Positions 47,158-61,800 are shown, counted from the stretch's first letter. The stretch is DNA of 64,000 nt from Schistosoma mansoni (GCF_000237925.1 NC_031496.1:27273510-27337509), one strand, 5' to 3'. Numbers and translations are program-made. The notes: generated by a model not told the origin, from the sequence alone.

Positions 47158-50100
47158 GTGCAAATTGTTTTGTTTCTAGTATGAGCGAGAATAGAATTGT
47201 CAGTTGAATGTGTCATTTCATTTATTTGCGTGAGGGCTGTGATACTGCCCGGGTGCCCAAACCGAAGCAGGTGGTTTTCTTAGGGGGCCACACGCCGAGC
47301 CTTTGACCTAGAGGTCTAACCCACAAGGCAGTGGAGCATCGTGAGGAGATGCAGTCCCATGGTAGCCGGTGACCAATAATTGTTTCATACGCCATTTGTT
47401 CCTTCAGGATACTGGAGCCCATGTGCACCATTGGTTTAGAATCAGGGTTTTCCAACTCCCCTAGGTGGATCCTTCATATCCACCAACCCGGTTAAGGTGC
47501 CGGACATTCGCTTTTCGTCCTCTCACTTTCGTAAACAACACTGTTGCCACAAGAAGGCAGTGAGTAGGACTTCCCTGGCAGGGGCTATATACGCATTTGG
47601 AGAGGGAGAGCGGACTCTCCCCACTCTCGGCCGTACCAGGGCATTTGGGGGCTAAAGCATCCATAACTCTTTGTCATTAGTGAAACAATCTCATTCTAAA
47701 TATTCTGTTCATACAAATCACTTTACCAGTAAATTTTCCAGACTCTGGGATAATTTACCACAATCTGTCTGTGAAATAAAATCACTCCCATCTTTTGTTT
47801 GCTGCATCAATGCTTACTTCTCTGAAAATGCCTTAAATATGCTTACAGATTCTAGTATATCCCATTCCTTAAGTGAAATTATAGGAGCTCTAAATGTTTG
47901 ATCGTTTTTATTACTGAACCCACTAAGTAATCCTCCCTACTTGGCGTTACTTTGCACTGACACCGTCCCTGGAGACCTCGACTAATTTGAATAATGTCCA
48001 ACATGAACAGTAGATCATAAAATAACCTGGCACTTGTATTATGGTAGATCTGAATGATTTATCATAGTAATTTTTGCTTTTTTTGTTATGTTATTATTAT
48101 TTTAACCATAATAATAATTATGTTCATTAAACTCTCTGTCTTATGTCTGTAAAAGAAGCTAACATTTTGTATAATTATTTTCCCATTCATATTTCAAAGC
48201 TGAACATTAAACCAGATAATCCAGATACAGTTCCATTCAGTCCTAATGGAAGTAATCTAACTGTATCATCAACTACACTGTCAGAAGGCATAAATTATCC
48301 ACAATATGATCAAACTCCACTTAGACGACCTGGAAATCAAATAGTTACAGAAGAAGAGGCTACTTTGAAACGACTACAAAACTTATACAAAACTGTTTAC
48401 TATTTTCGTGCAGTAAGTTGTTTTTGTTTTCTTATAGACAATTTCATGTATTATATAGTTTGATTTATTAATATTTTCAAAACTATTACTTTCTACTATC
48501 TAGTAATATTTTCTTCTCTTTTATTCTATGTTTAATTAGAATGATGGACATTATCCTCGAGATACATTTGTAAGCTTACCATCAAAGGATGTACATCCAG
48601 ATTATTACCAAGTAATTTCTAATCCAATAGATTTAACAATGATTAAACATAAAATGGATGAAGGAAAAGTAAGCTTTTATAAGAATTATATTATATTTGT
48701 TTGTTGTTAGATAATTCTGCTTATTAACTGTTCACTGTGTTAAATGATGGCTCACATGTTCAGAATTGGCTTACTTACGCCTGTTACTCCCAATCGAGCA
48801 TAGGCCGCCGACCAGCTTTCTCCAACCCACTCTGTCCTGGGCCTTCTTTTCTAGTTCTATCCAGTTTTTGTTCATTCTTCTCATGTCTGTCTCTATTTCT
48901 CGGCGTAATGTGTTCTTTGGTCTTCCTCTTCTCCTTTGGCCTTAAGGATTCCATATATATATGTACTGATCGAGTACTTGCATAATGTGATGTCATAATG
49001 TTTATAAAATATTGAGTAGTTGGAAGACAGAAGATTATGGTAATCAAAGTAATTACTCGAAAAGTTCAGTTAAACCATTGCTACATTATATAATATTTAA
49101 AAAATATTGTCAAATACTTCGATGAAAGGTCAGTATTGTGGTAGCTATGTAAGAATAAAAAGACGGATATTGTAAATGTGTAAAATTACAAAAGTGAACG
49201 AAATGAGAAAATCGTTTTAATATTCTTGAAAAGATGTAATCGATTCAAGTTTAGCTAAAACTCACTCCTAATATCGATGACCAAGGTAGCTAGAGTGGTT
49301 GTACAAACTTCCTTTGAATGCAAATGTTAGATTTGTGAATATGGATTCCGGTAGTTTCGGCAATATCTAAAAGACTAACTCTTAAACCATTCGGTAAACT
49401 TGATGGGATTTGGTGAATAACTGTAAAAGCTTTATCCAGGTCAACTTGATGTTCTATGACCACCATGTGAGCGAGAATAGAACTCTTAATCACGCTTATC
49501 TGTTCTTTGCTCAACCAAGATGGATGGTGTTTCGCTATGTAATGATGGAGTTGCTGAATTATACACCCTATATAAAACTGGCTTCACCAAAGCAGTTGAG
49601 TTGCTAAATACACATAGACTTAGCTAATTCATGGAGTCAGTCTTTAGTGGTGCTTTTTATTATCGGACGATTGTATTTGTCAGTGTAGAGCCATAATAAA
49701 GAAAACTAGTGGGAAGGAAGCTTCGCTCTATTCGTCCTTTTTTATTAATGCCAAAATGAGAATTTCCATTATACTCAGATTTCCTCAGTCGTATTTACTG
49801 TTCCGCTAAAACCCTCAACACATGAGTCTTATTGTCTTTGCAAAAGTATAGGATTATGCGAAAAAAATGTGTTAAATTGGTGTGTTGAACTCCTTAAGCA
49901 AGTAATTATACACATCATATGGCTAGTGGGGAATGGAAATATAGTTCAGATAAGCTGAAGCATAACAATCACATATTGTGTACGATGCAGTCATTTACTT
50001 CTTTAAGTCTACCACTAGGTGTGATGAATTCTTTGTGTTGGGGATGCTAGATTTCCAGAACTCACTTGGTAAATGTCTTATTTTCGTAATTTTATTTTGC

Positions 50101-53100
50101 AAATTTGAACTTTCTGTTTTCGCGACAAAAGCACCCATTTTCACCTTCATATCGTATTTCCCACTTGGGAATGTCATTGGTTCGTTGTCTCTTTGCAACG
50201 TTTCCCAAGGACATTCTTATGCTGTATATATACGTTCAAGTTGTTGTTGTTCGTTCTTCTGCCTGTTTGTGGAATACAATTTCCCTCTTCTGAACCTGAA
50301 CTTCTCTCTCTAGTTGGCGGGTCTGGGATGCATCGGAATAGTTAGCTTATTTGGTCATTGTGTCTATGAGCCTTCGTTCCATTGACAGATTTAGGTGAAC
50401 TCGTAATCTCTTCAAACGTAGCAATTCGGGAACGCTTCTTTTGCTTAATATACATAAAATATAAGAGACTGACGAATTCCAACACACTTTTCTACTCTTT
50501 GTAGACTTCAAAGTTGATCAATATTAAGAACTTTGTTAAATGCTGATAAATTTAAATGATTTTCCGAGACGATTTACAAAGTTTATTTTTCAGCGTATAA
50601 TTAAAGCTCACAACAAGTATTCTAATTTTAAAGTATTTATTTTTGAAGAGATCTCTCTCATTTTCTCTTTTATTCTTCCATATCTTTCTAAGTACTCGTC
50701 ACACGATGAAATGGTTCTTGATCTTCAATTGATGTTTGACAATGCTTGCAATTATAATGAAGAAGGTTCGTCAGTTTATAATGATGCAAAACTTTTGGAT
50801 TCTATTGTTAAAAAGCGCCTGAGGACTTTTGTCTCATATAGTGGCAGTGTTAATCGACCAATAACTTCGCGTAGTTCACTTACTACGGAACCGTGAGTTT
50901 CATTTCTCTTCTTGCAGTTGCTATGAATCGAAATTTTGTTGCAGGTATTTTTCAGTGTAAATCTCTGAGGTCAAAGTTTTATTACATCAAAAACAATCAG
51001 TCTGTTACATACTTATGTTCTTGTGTCTTATTATTATTATTATTATTATTATTAGCTTTATTCAATATTATATTATTTGGTACAAAATCGAATTCTCAGC
51101 ATAAAGTATTTCAACATGTTTACGTTTCTTATTTCTTCGTTGCTCCTGATGATAAACATTCAGTGATCGCCAGTTGGATGTCAGCAGTTCAGTCAATCGA
51201 CATATGAATAATGTATATTCTTTTTGCTGCATGTTCCCAGCAAACACGACATCTCTGATTAGGCCTTTTGTAACCTTTACAGCGAAAGGTTGTACAGTTT
51301 TCAGAAACGCACCGGAATAGGTTGTGTGCTTAATAGCCATAATGATGTATTAAAACAAACAATATTAGATAACTTGTTGAAATATATAGATGACAAACGA
51401 AAGCAAAGGAAAGCATGCTGGCATCGTCACTATTGACAACAAGCAGACGGTGATGATAACCGTATAGCCTGTTATTTTAATGTGTCGATTGTGGACAAGT
51501 TATTCAATAAAACAAAGGATGCCCTACTCCAAACTAACCATTGTCCAGTCAGGGATCAAAATAGATTTCTTAGTAGTGATTATGTAAGGCAATCCGGCTA
51601 CGCTTGTGATACAATCTATAACCTGTTTTGTATCAACAGTATGGGTTGTGTGAAAGAGGGGTTGTTATTCTTCACAGGCTGTTCCAAAGCTCAGTTCCTA
51701 TTCTTCTCAAAGACATTAGGTCACTATCAAATCTCTGTCTTCACAATGATATAATGTTTGCATATCATCTGACGCTGCGAAATTATCATATCAATAGTGT
51801 ATTCAAAGTTTCTTTCTTATATTGTACATATTTGTATCATGTTCCTCGTTTCGTGATTGACAGACCAACATACACAGGTGATTTGAGCTATTGATTCATT
51901 ATTATTGTAAGAGGTGTCTTATCAACGGAATTAATGTGTGGAAATGAAATTCTTGTTCAAAAATTATAATTTGTCCCAGCGTTTAATTTATCCCACTTCC
52001 ATATTTAGTGAAGTTATAATTTCTCTATAAGCGTGATTAAAGATTGACTAAATTGTTGGTGTGGCTCCCAGAATAAGCTTGGATTACAAAAATTCTAATG
52101 AACGGTAGCTTAATGTTTCTTGCGTCGTAAATCCATTGTCATTGTGTTGTCATTAACTGTGTATTGTTTCTAGTTTATGTCGTGTGGGTGATCCGAAGAT
52201 TTAAAACGTTATTCAAACAGGCGTAAAATTGTTCTTGTTACGTAGATGTCTTGATTTTTCTCAGGTTTTGTAATTTCATGTTTCACATGTAACAAAACCT
52301 GGATATTTCTGTTTCATTTCAGAGGAAATCAACGTGACATAAATATTGGGTAACAGAATAGAACAGTAATTCTTCTCTTACATTTAGTTTACAGACTGAT
52401 TCAGCAATCTTTTTGAATTCACTTCACTTTATGTCGTTTAACTAGCCTCCTTCAGTTGTAAATTAATTCTGTAAATTAATTTTTTTCCATCCTTTCTATA
52501 AAGTCATTCCAACTTTCGTACTTAAACAATTTTTAAATTTACGTTAAATTAAGGTTAACACAACAGTTAGACAGTTCAAATATTCAGTCACATGCTAGTT
52601 TAGTCAATACTGTTCCTGCTGTCCATCATCAACAGTCTGGCCAACCAACTTGTTCACTCTTGCAACGGGTCATGTTGGAGCTTTTTCAGGCAGTTCGTGA
52701 ATATCAAATCAACGGGAGAGTTTTATCTAATCCGTTTATGCGTTTACCAACTAGAAATGAGCTTCCAACTTATTATGAGTTTATTAAGAAACCCATTGAA
52801 TTACAAACTGTGGCTAAACAATTGGTTCAAATGAAATATACGGATTTTGAAGAGTTTGCTGGTGAACTTTTTCTAATGTTTGACAACGCATGCAGATTTA
52901 ACGAACCTGATTCGCAGATTTATGCGGTGAGCTTGATTTTTCTACTTAGCTACTCACTCAGCTTTTTACTAGCTTTAAAGCTGTTAATACATGATTACGT
53001 TTTTCTTTGATTTAGGATACACTGATACTTCATCGGGTATGTCTTGCCAAGCGATCATTATTATTATCTGCCCATCAGCAGGCACTCTCGATACCTCCAT

Positions 53101-55143
53101 GTATTGCTCCTGATGTTGCTACTGGCTTACGCCGTCTGCTGACTAATCTTCACAATGCAATGTTAACGGCTTGCGATGCAGATGGTCGAGGATTAGTAGA
53201 TTCATTAATAGCTGGTGATGGTACTGAATCTATGCTTACTTCTGTGACTGCAGCTCGTTTGGCTGCACTTCATCGTGCAGTGGCAGAAGGCTCTTATCAT
53301 CGTCTAGATAGTCTTCAATCAGATTGGCTTGGGATATTAGCTAGAGCCCGAATCGGAGAAGGATCTGACCAACCAGCGGACGTGAAAAATCCTTGCCCTA
53401 CTAAACAACAACGATTGGATGCTGCTGAATTAGCTCACCGTTGGGTTCGTCTTAGGGACGAATTATGTCATCGTCAGCAACGGAGATCAGGAACTCAGAC
53501 CTCACCAAGTAATGATTCTGGATCTGTATTACCTTCTCATGTGGTTTTGTACAGTCCTGCCTTGTCGTATACAGAAGCAGCCTTAGAACGTGACATTACT
53601 GAGGAAAATGCAAACCATAAACTTCCAGTTTATGATGATGAAAACGGAGAAGAAACTTTAAATCCACTTTCAGACGGAGAATGCGAATTAAAAGTATGCT
53701 TTCATTGTGATTATTTTTTCATTATTACCCAGTAGTGTTATAGATAATCGGGGTCTATACAGTTTCCACTTTTAAATTAAGTCTCAATTTATAATGCCAT
53801 TTTTGAATTTATTTTGCATTCTATGTAGTCTTTATATTACTATTGTCTATCTATAAGATAGAATGAATTATATCTACGTGATTTGAAATATTTTTTCGAA
53901 GATTAAGCTGTTTACCTTGTACTTATGCAAAAGAAATAAAGAATTTCACTCATAATTCATTAAGTAATTATTTTATAATCAAATATTTCTTTAAGCATTT
54001 CGAAGCACGTGGTCAAACCTATCATGTTGGAGATTATGTGTATATTGAACCAATGCGACCCAATGTTACTCAATGTCATATTGGTCGTATAACACGTATC
54101 AGCCGGGTAGAGCATTCGCTGTCCAAAATCGAAGAATCAGTACCTAATAAGGAAGATCAATCGAAAAGAGAAAATAGTTGTGATAACATTGAATCATCTG
54201 TGAAGGTTGATCATCCTTGTACAATTAATGTTCGACTGGCTATGTATTTACGACCAGCTGAAGCACATCCTTCACGTCGAAGGCGTCTTTTAGCCGCTGA
54301 AGTTTTTCGTACAGCTCTCGGTGAGACAGTTCAAATTAATCAAATAATGGGACGTTGTCTTGTGATGCATATTTCGCAGTTCATTCGTTACAAGCCAAAA
54401 GTTAGTTAACAATTGTAAACTTTTTTTTATAAGAAAATGCCTAAAATATCAAAGCATCATTCACTGTTGGACTTATAAATAATTATAAATTTCAGCTTAC
54501 AGAGGAGGCTTGTAAACGTCTATCCAGTCTTTTGATATTCTGATGAACAGAAACTTTCAAATTTGACCATTAGTTGGCTATCGTTAATTAATTGATAATA
54601 ATTATGGTGTGATAAATCTGCCCTATAAAATAATATTATGAAGAAATAGAACAGGGAAAACGAAAAACACCTGATAAATAATAATTTAAATTTTTGCTAT
54701 CTGTATGTTATTATTACTAACCCAGTTACTGTGTATACAGATTCTTATACTTGACTATGAATCAGACTTTAAATGTGATGAAAGCTAGTGATACTAACTG
54801 TCTATTCGAATAGGGAAGTAGGATGAGCTTGTTTTTAACCTACAAATTAATGGCTGAAATTTGGATTCTTTAACTATTGAGCCACTGCTCTTACCCTGTC
54901 GACATAGGAAATATCTTTTGATCATTTCAGTCACTGAAAATTCATTAGCTGATATTTTCCCTTACATGTACTTAAGCTTAGTTTATTTATTTATTATTTA
55001 CTGACATTAAACAAAATTACTTCTTTAAATATATCACTAGAAAATATTTTAAGTATTCACATTTTATTCTATTTGATTGTCAGTGTTTCATACCGGTTGA
55101 CTAAGAGGAATAAAGCGAACTTCTGTGTTGTATATTTGCCGTA

Positions 55144-55191
<48 letters not shown>

Positions 55192-55833
55192 TTAATTCCA
55201 TAAAAAAGGAACTTGTTTTCTTCAAATAATGTCATCCGATCGTTCATTTATGTACTAACTTAAGATTTTTTGGTCACTTGTTGTATTTATAATTGGGTTA
55301 TAGCTGATGATATAGTAAAAAAATATATCGTACACGCATAACAGTCAGCCATCCGCAATGGACTTACTTACCTTTACAAGGTAAGTCCATTGTGGATGAC
55401 TGACTGGTATATATATGGTTTCGAAACATAGAAGTCAGTTTTATTTTCCATAAAAGTTATTCTTAATTTTTATGTCTACGAATGCGGAAATGGTTGAGAT
55501 TTGCATCGTTGAATGATGTAAACATCCTATTAAAACTGCATTCCACTACCAGTAGTATTTTCTAACCTGTCTTCAAATATTTTTATTTTTCACTGTGTAC
55601 TTTCTTCCTCTTCCGTTTAGAATCTTGAAGAACGTGATGTATTTATTTGTGAATCTCAGTTCTCCATTACATCTCAGTTATTTGTGAAAGTCAAGGTAGG
55701 TTAAGAATAAGAATACAATTTGATTCATTTCTTTTTGTGACTTATGCAATATATTCTTATATTTAGGTCTATTTATTATTTATTGAATCCAAATAGAATC
55801 TGGTATAACTGGGCACCAGAAATGGTATATGCC

Positions 55834-55896
<63 letters not shown>

Positions 55897-58800
55897 GCCT
55901 GTTACCTTTTGTGGAGGAGCATAGGCCGCCCACCAGCACTCTCGATCTAACCCTGTCCTGGGCAATCCTTTTCAATTGCTATTCATCCTTTTCATACCTG
56001 CTTGTATTTCCCGGTGTAATGTGTTCTTTGGTCTTCCTCTATTCCGTTCCATTTCAGGATTCCAAGTTACTGCTTGTTTCGTGATGCAGCTTGATGATTT
56101 CTATGACGTATGTTCTGTCCAACTCCAGCATTATTTTCTAATTTCCTATTGAGCTGGAAGTTGGTTTGTTCTCTCCCACAGTAGGCTGTTGCTGATGGTA
56201 TCTGGCCAATGAACACTGAGTATGTTACGCAGACAGTTGTTTAGATATACTTTTACATCTTTGATAATGGTTGTGGTAGTTTTACAAGTTTCAGCTCCGT
56301 ACAGTAGGACTATCTTGACGTTCGTATTGAAGATTCTGACTTTGATGTTGACTGGAAGTTGTTTTGAGTCCCATATGTTTTCCAACTGTAGGAATGCTTC
56401 TGTTACTTTGACAATCCTTGCCTTCACATCTGCATCAGATTCTCCTTGTTCATGGACGATGCTGTCCAGGTACGTGTGAGATTCTACTTCTTCCAAAGTT
56501 TCTCTATCAAGTGTGATTTGTTTGGTGTTCTGTGTGTCGTATTTAGGGATCTTGCCTTTTCCTTTGTGTACTTTGAGGCCCAGCCAATTGTGGCTGTGAA
56601 TAGGGGAGATAGACGGGCATAATTCAGGAATGGTAAATCATATAACAGTGGTTTATATTTCAAAATAAAGCTTATAATGAGGGGGACACGAATATTAATA
56701 GTTTAGTCATTTAGCGATTATACGATGAAAAAAATATGTGCAAAGTATTGGTTCATAAATAGATCTCAAAGTTACCATTGATCATTCTTATCGGGGCATA
56801 ACAGACCTAAAGACTGTGGAAGATATTTCGGAGGTTTCATTCCATGATAGCTGTTGAATAAAAGTATGTTTATGCAACATTCGTCCTCTCAGGACTCTGA
56901 AGCCCATATACATCGTTGTTTGGAAATCGGAGCTTCCCAACTCCTACAAGTAGACCTTATATATTCACCAACTTGGTTTGCTTTTCGTTGTCCAACTGGT
57001 TAATTAGTACTGCTCACAGTGTACACAACATCTCGACGTAAGAATACGTAACATTTCGATTTTTGACTCACAAATTTTTTTTGGTATTTATCTTCATTTT
57101 TCCTAAAGTTTGTAGCTTGCAGCAAAATGACCTCATTTTCAAAGTTGTATTTTATGTATATCCATCAACTCTAAATAGATTTATAGGTATTGCTAACAAG
57201 TAATCTGAACATTTGATAGACTTTTAAAATGAAAAAGTTGATATATTCGTACTACTCAACTGGAGATTAAATAGATGTTACTGAAACAAATAACGGTGAC
57301 TGTCTACTGCAACTTTGCTCAGGGTACAACCTGTTCCTGGCTAACACTAACTACTGACACAGTCATCGTCAGTGTGCTACCTGGTGTCCTCCCTCTACAT
57401 CTCAAGCCTGGACTCAGATTGATCACATCGTAGTCACTTACCGCTGGTGTAGCTGTATACATGTCTGCCACTCCTTTCGGAGTACCTACCTGGACTCTAA
57501 TCATGCCCCTGTTTTCACTAATCTCACTTTACGTTTCAGTGGCCAACAAATTCATCATCCTAAACGGATCGATGTCCGCGAATTGGTTGTGGCTTGTGTT
57601 GCAACTAAATATCAAACCGTGCTCGGTTCAGGGCTAGCTATCACCCCACCGAGAAGTATAGATGAACATTGATTGCAATTGCATGACTCCATGAGAATGA
57701 CGAGTAAAGTTGCTTGCGGCTTCGCGAAACGTTTCGCTTACAAGCACTGGGTTTCTACAGACTCCTTACAACTATTTGAAGCCCATCGGTCTAATTCGGG
57801 TGACCGTGAGTCTGACTAGAAACAAAGATTGTTGCGTAATGAAATTTTGCAAAGCTTCTGTAAGGACCGAGAAGCCTGATGGTTGGAAGCAGCAGGTGCA
57901 CCTGGTAACTGCCGGAAGCTTTTTCAACTCATCTGAGCCACTGGCAGCAAGAAGTCTGGTATGAGTGAAACAATCTGTGAAGTTGACGGGAAGACAATCA
58001 CTAACATCTATCGATGTCTTAGACGATGGTTAGAGTTTTTCGAGGAACAGTTCAACTGGTCTACTGCCCTGTCAACATCTATCAGACTGTCCTGCCCTCG
58101 ATGGTCCATTATGGATGTTCCACATATAACGAGTTTGAAGTCCGCGAGGAACTCCAACTTTTAAAATGCCATAAATTACTATGTCTAGATGACATACCTC
58201 CGGCAACTTTCTGACTAAGAAAATGACTGAGCTGTTTACGAATGTCAGGCGATTGGAAAGTGTTCGAATATTGTGGAATTAGTCGATTGTTGTTTTTGTC
58301 TTTAAAAAGTGTTCACGTCATTTATGGGACAACTATCGGGGGATAAGACCACTCCCGATTGTGTCGAAACTATTGACTTCCGTCATACTTCGTAGATTGT
58401 TGAAAACCGGAGAAAGATTGACTCACGAGAAACAGGCTGGTTTCAGTTCTTGTTGAGGTGTTGTATTGATCATATCTTCACCCTTCACCAAATGTTAGAA
58501 CATTCATACTTATCACATACCAACAATCGTAGTGTTTTCTGACATTAGGATCACCATCGATTGGTTAAACAGGACTGTTTTTGGGATTGTCTATTGAAAA
58601 GAGGTTCGCTTGAGAAGTCTATTAACATCTTGAATGTCCTGTATACAAACACCTCCGGTAGAGTGAGGGTATACAACCACCTCTCTCCATTGTTCCCCTG
58701 AAGCAGTGATGTTAGATGGGGTTGTCCAATCTCACCATTTCTCTTGAACTTTGTCATTGATGACATTCTTGAAACAGTTCTGATGAATGTAGGTAATGGT

Positions 58801-61800
58801 GGCGTGGATCTATTGTTTGGAGAAAGGCTTTTGGACCTTGAGTATGTGGATGATATTGTCTTACTGTGCGATGATACACTAGCCATGAAATCCGCACTTG
58901 ATTATTTGGGAATTAGTGTCTGTCGGTAAGGTATGTGCTTTGCACCTTCGAAGTGCAAAGCGCTTTTACAAGACTGACAGGACTCTGATCCTTCATTCAT
59001 CCTGAGTAGTGAGTGAATAGAAGTAGTCGAGACGTTTGTGTATCTGGGTAGCTGTGTAAGTGTTGGTGGTTGCGTAAGTGATGAAATCAATTCACGAATG
59101 GTGAAAGCCAGGCCAGCTTATGCCCATCTTGGCCATCTTTTGTGCCTTCGTGATGTTAGTCTGGCTGTGAAAGTTCGGATCTACAACGCGTAGGTGAGAG
59201 GAGGTTTTCTCTATGCCTGTGAGACCTGACCTCTTTAATTTGAGGATGTTAGATGACCAACTGTGTTTGATAATCGCTGTATCCGAAGGATTACTGATAT
59301 CTGGTTGCAACATCATGCTAGCAATGTAGAAGTTTGGCATCTTGTGTCCGTGCACAGCGTTGATAATTCATCTGGTGTCAGTATATTGAAACATCGACTT
59401 GTGACACTGACTTCAGTGGGTTGGACATGTCTTACGAATGTCGTCCCAGAAAACTCCGCATTGTGGATTATTTGCTGACGTAGGGACTGGTTGGAAAAAG
59501 AGGAATGGTGGTCAGTGTATGACATGGTGTCGTGGTATGAAAGAAAGTTGTACAGAACTGGCTTCCCTTGGGTCTTTCACGAATCTTCGGTTTTGTTCCA
59601 AGAGATGGTGCAAGACAGTGGCCAGATGTGGTATCAGACATGGTTCTGCATAGAAGCCAGAAGGGGTTCTTCAGTAGTTTTCTTTTACTTCTTATAAATG
59701 ATAGTGTGGTGTGGGTTGCTTACGTCCACTTAAGTAGTTTATGACGATGGTCAGCCAGAGAATGTATTTTACTAGAAGATCGATAAGGAAAGAGTGGAAA
59801 CGAAACGCAATTGGTATGAAAATGCATGATCAATAATAATCGGAGACTATGGACTGATATTTGCAGAAGGAACGGTCAAGATTGAGACAACTGATTGATG
59901 GTTTTCAAATTAACTGTTTACTGTAAAGTTGTCAGATTTTAGTGAGACAGTCTGTAATTTCCGTGTCAAATACATTCGATTGTCCCCACTCGTCTTCTTG
60001 TTCACTACAATAGGAGCTTCTTTAAGTGAACGAGTTTTTTCTTGTATTTTTCATAACTAAACTGCTTCTCCCATTATTATTAGTAGTACTATTTCACTTT
60101 GACACTAATTTCTGTTCATTGTTGCTCTTCTTTTATTATATTCACCCTCCATTCTCTATCTCTTCACAACTTCATTGTTTTTATGTGGTACATATGTATT
60201 TGGTTCCCTCTTGTACCGATTTTTATGTTTAAATAAATAACTGAAACACTCCATCAGTATCTCACCCTTCGTTCCACTTGTCTAGTGTGGCCTTTCTTCC
60301 TTAGATCATTTTTTACTAGGGACTAAGTTTTCTTCCCAAATCTTACTTAACTAAATCTAAACAATGTCGCAGTTTTATTTGTCACTATTACATTTTCAAT
60401 CCATTTTGCTTTCTTTTCCCATTACTTATCACAATCCCGTAAACTTTTTATCATTCTACAGTTAAGTTATCTCTGCTCCTCAGTATTTTTACGGAAGCTC
60501 ATCAGAGTGTTCCTAGTATCTACTAATCATGATACCTACAATTGTTTAGTGTCTCAAATGCTTTGTGTATATTACAATTTTTGTTTATAGGATTGGAATA
60601 TTCCACTTCCGACTGGGATTGAATTAGAAGCTAGACCTACTCCATTTGTACCAACACGTTTACCTCCAAATGAACCTTTAGGAAATGCCTTAGAACAGGT
60701 TAATAGCAGTTTGTTCGTTCAAATGCATTATCCTTTGCCTCAAACATTGAAAGTAAGTATTTCATTTTTCGTTGAATCTCATCATTTTTAAGAAATACTT
60801 TTGTGCATAAAAAATTTTAAATTGTTAAAATCAGATTATGAATGGGGTTTCAGTTAAAAATGACAAGGTACTTATTCCGTAGTCTTTTCTGTCTTTGTTT
60901 GTTTGAAGTATGACAATTTATGATTAATGCACATCGGGACCAAGTTTCATGCCTTTTCTGACTGACCGATTTTGTAACATACTATTGTTTTCATATGATA
61001 CTGGTTAAATGAATCGTATTCACAATATTTTGAATGGAATAGTGGGTAAGAAGTAATTATTTAGTGTATTGTTTCAATATATAGGTGTTTATATATATAT
61101 TCTTGGTTGTCTTATTTTTTAATATGTGCAATAGTCAATTGTTCTTGAGGATCTTACCGAAACTGAAGGAACTGTAGTTTATGAGCAATATGTTCATGAG
61201 AATGGATTTTCAGTGAAACTAGGTAAGTGAATAATAACAAAACTTGATTAATGCTATATATATATAAATAACGTTGTAAATGAATCTTAATAACAGCTAC
61301 AGTAAAGTAAATGTTCAGAATATAAACTGTATTATTTACAAATGACGTTAAGTTTAAACTAACTATAAAATTACATACGGATGTTTTTATGAAGTTGTAT
61401 CCTAAAGTAAGTTCATTCCTGTTACTAGCATTTAATTGGTACGCATGGCGCGTGTTGATAAAGATAAATGAGAAAGTTTAGTTGTATGGATGGAAGAATT
61501 ATTAAGAGGTGAGAGGGGGATTCAAACACCAACTAAATGATCTCGTGTGCTGATAGAGGTATGGGGGTGGTTTTCACTTCCCGGTTGCCCGCACGGTGTA
61601 AGGATATTTTTCTTGAAGGACCTATAAAAGAAGACTTTGAAATAGTGGTGGTTAAAGAGACTTGTAAGCATAACTGCAGAGCCCAAGGTACAACTGCTTG
61701 AGATCGGTCGCCCGTGGCTTTTTTATGAGAAGTTTTTGACGAATTAGCTCTGTATTTCAAAAGACCTACCGCCTAACACTGAAATCTGTGGAGTAAGATG

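Larger units (their letters stand above)
54540..55620. other. PBRM1 intron 16 sequence without gene; contains microsatellite and hairpin
   Basis: AT-rich intron; includes (TA)n at 55146-55189 and a strong hairpin at 55342-55406 listed separately. Confidence 0.6.

Noticed and set aside
50540-50692. Upstream extension of PBRM1 exon 13
   Set aside because: The frame is open, but it would insert a hydrophobic, Phe/Ser-rich stretch into the middle of BD4; the acceptor at 50691-50692 restores the bromodomain exactly.
51482-51894. Two overlapping ORFs in PBRM1 intron 13
   Set aside because: No recognisable domain in either frame and no second copy in the window.
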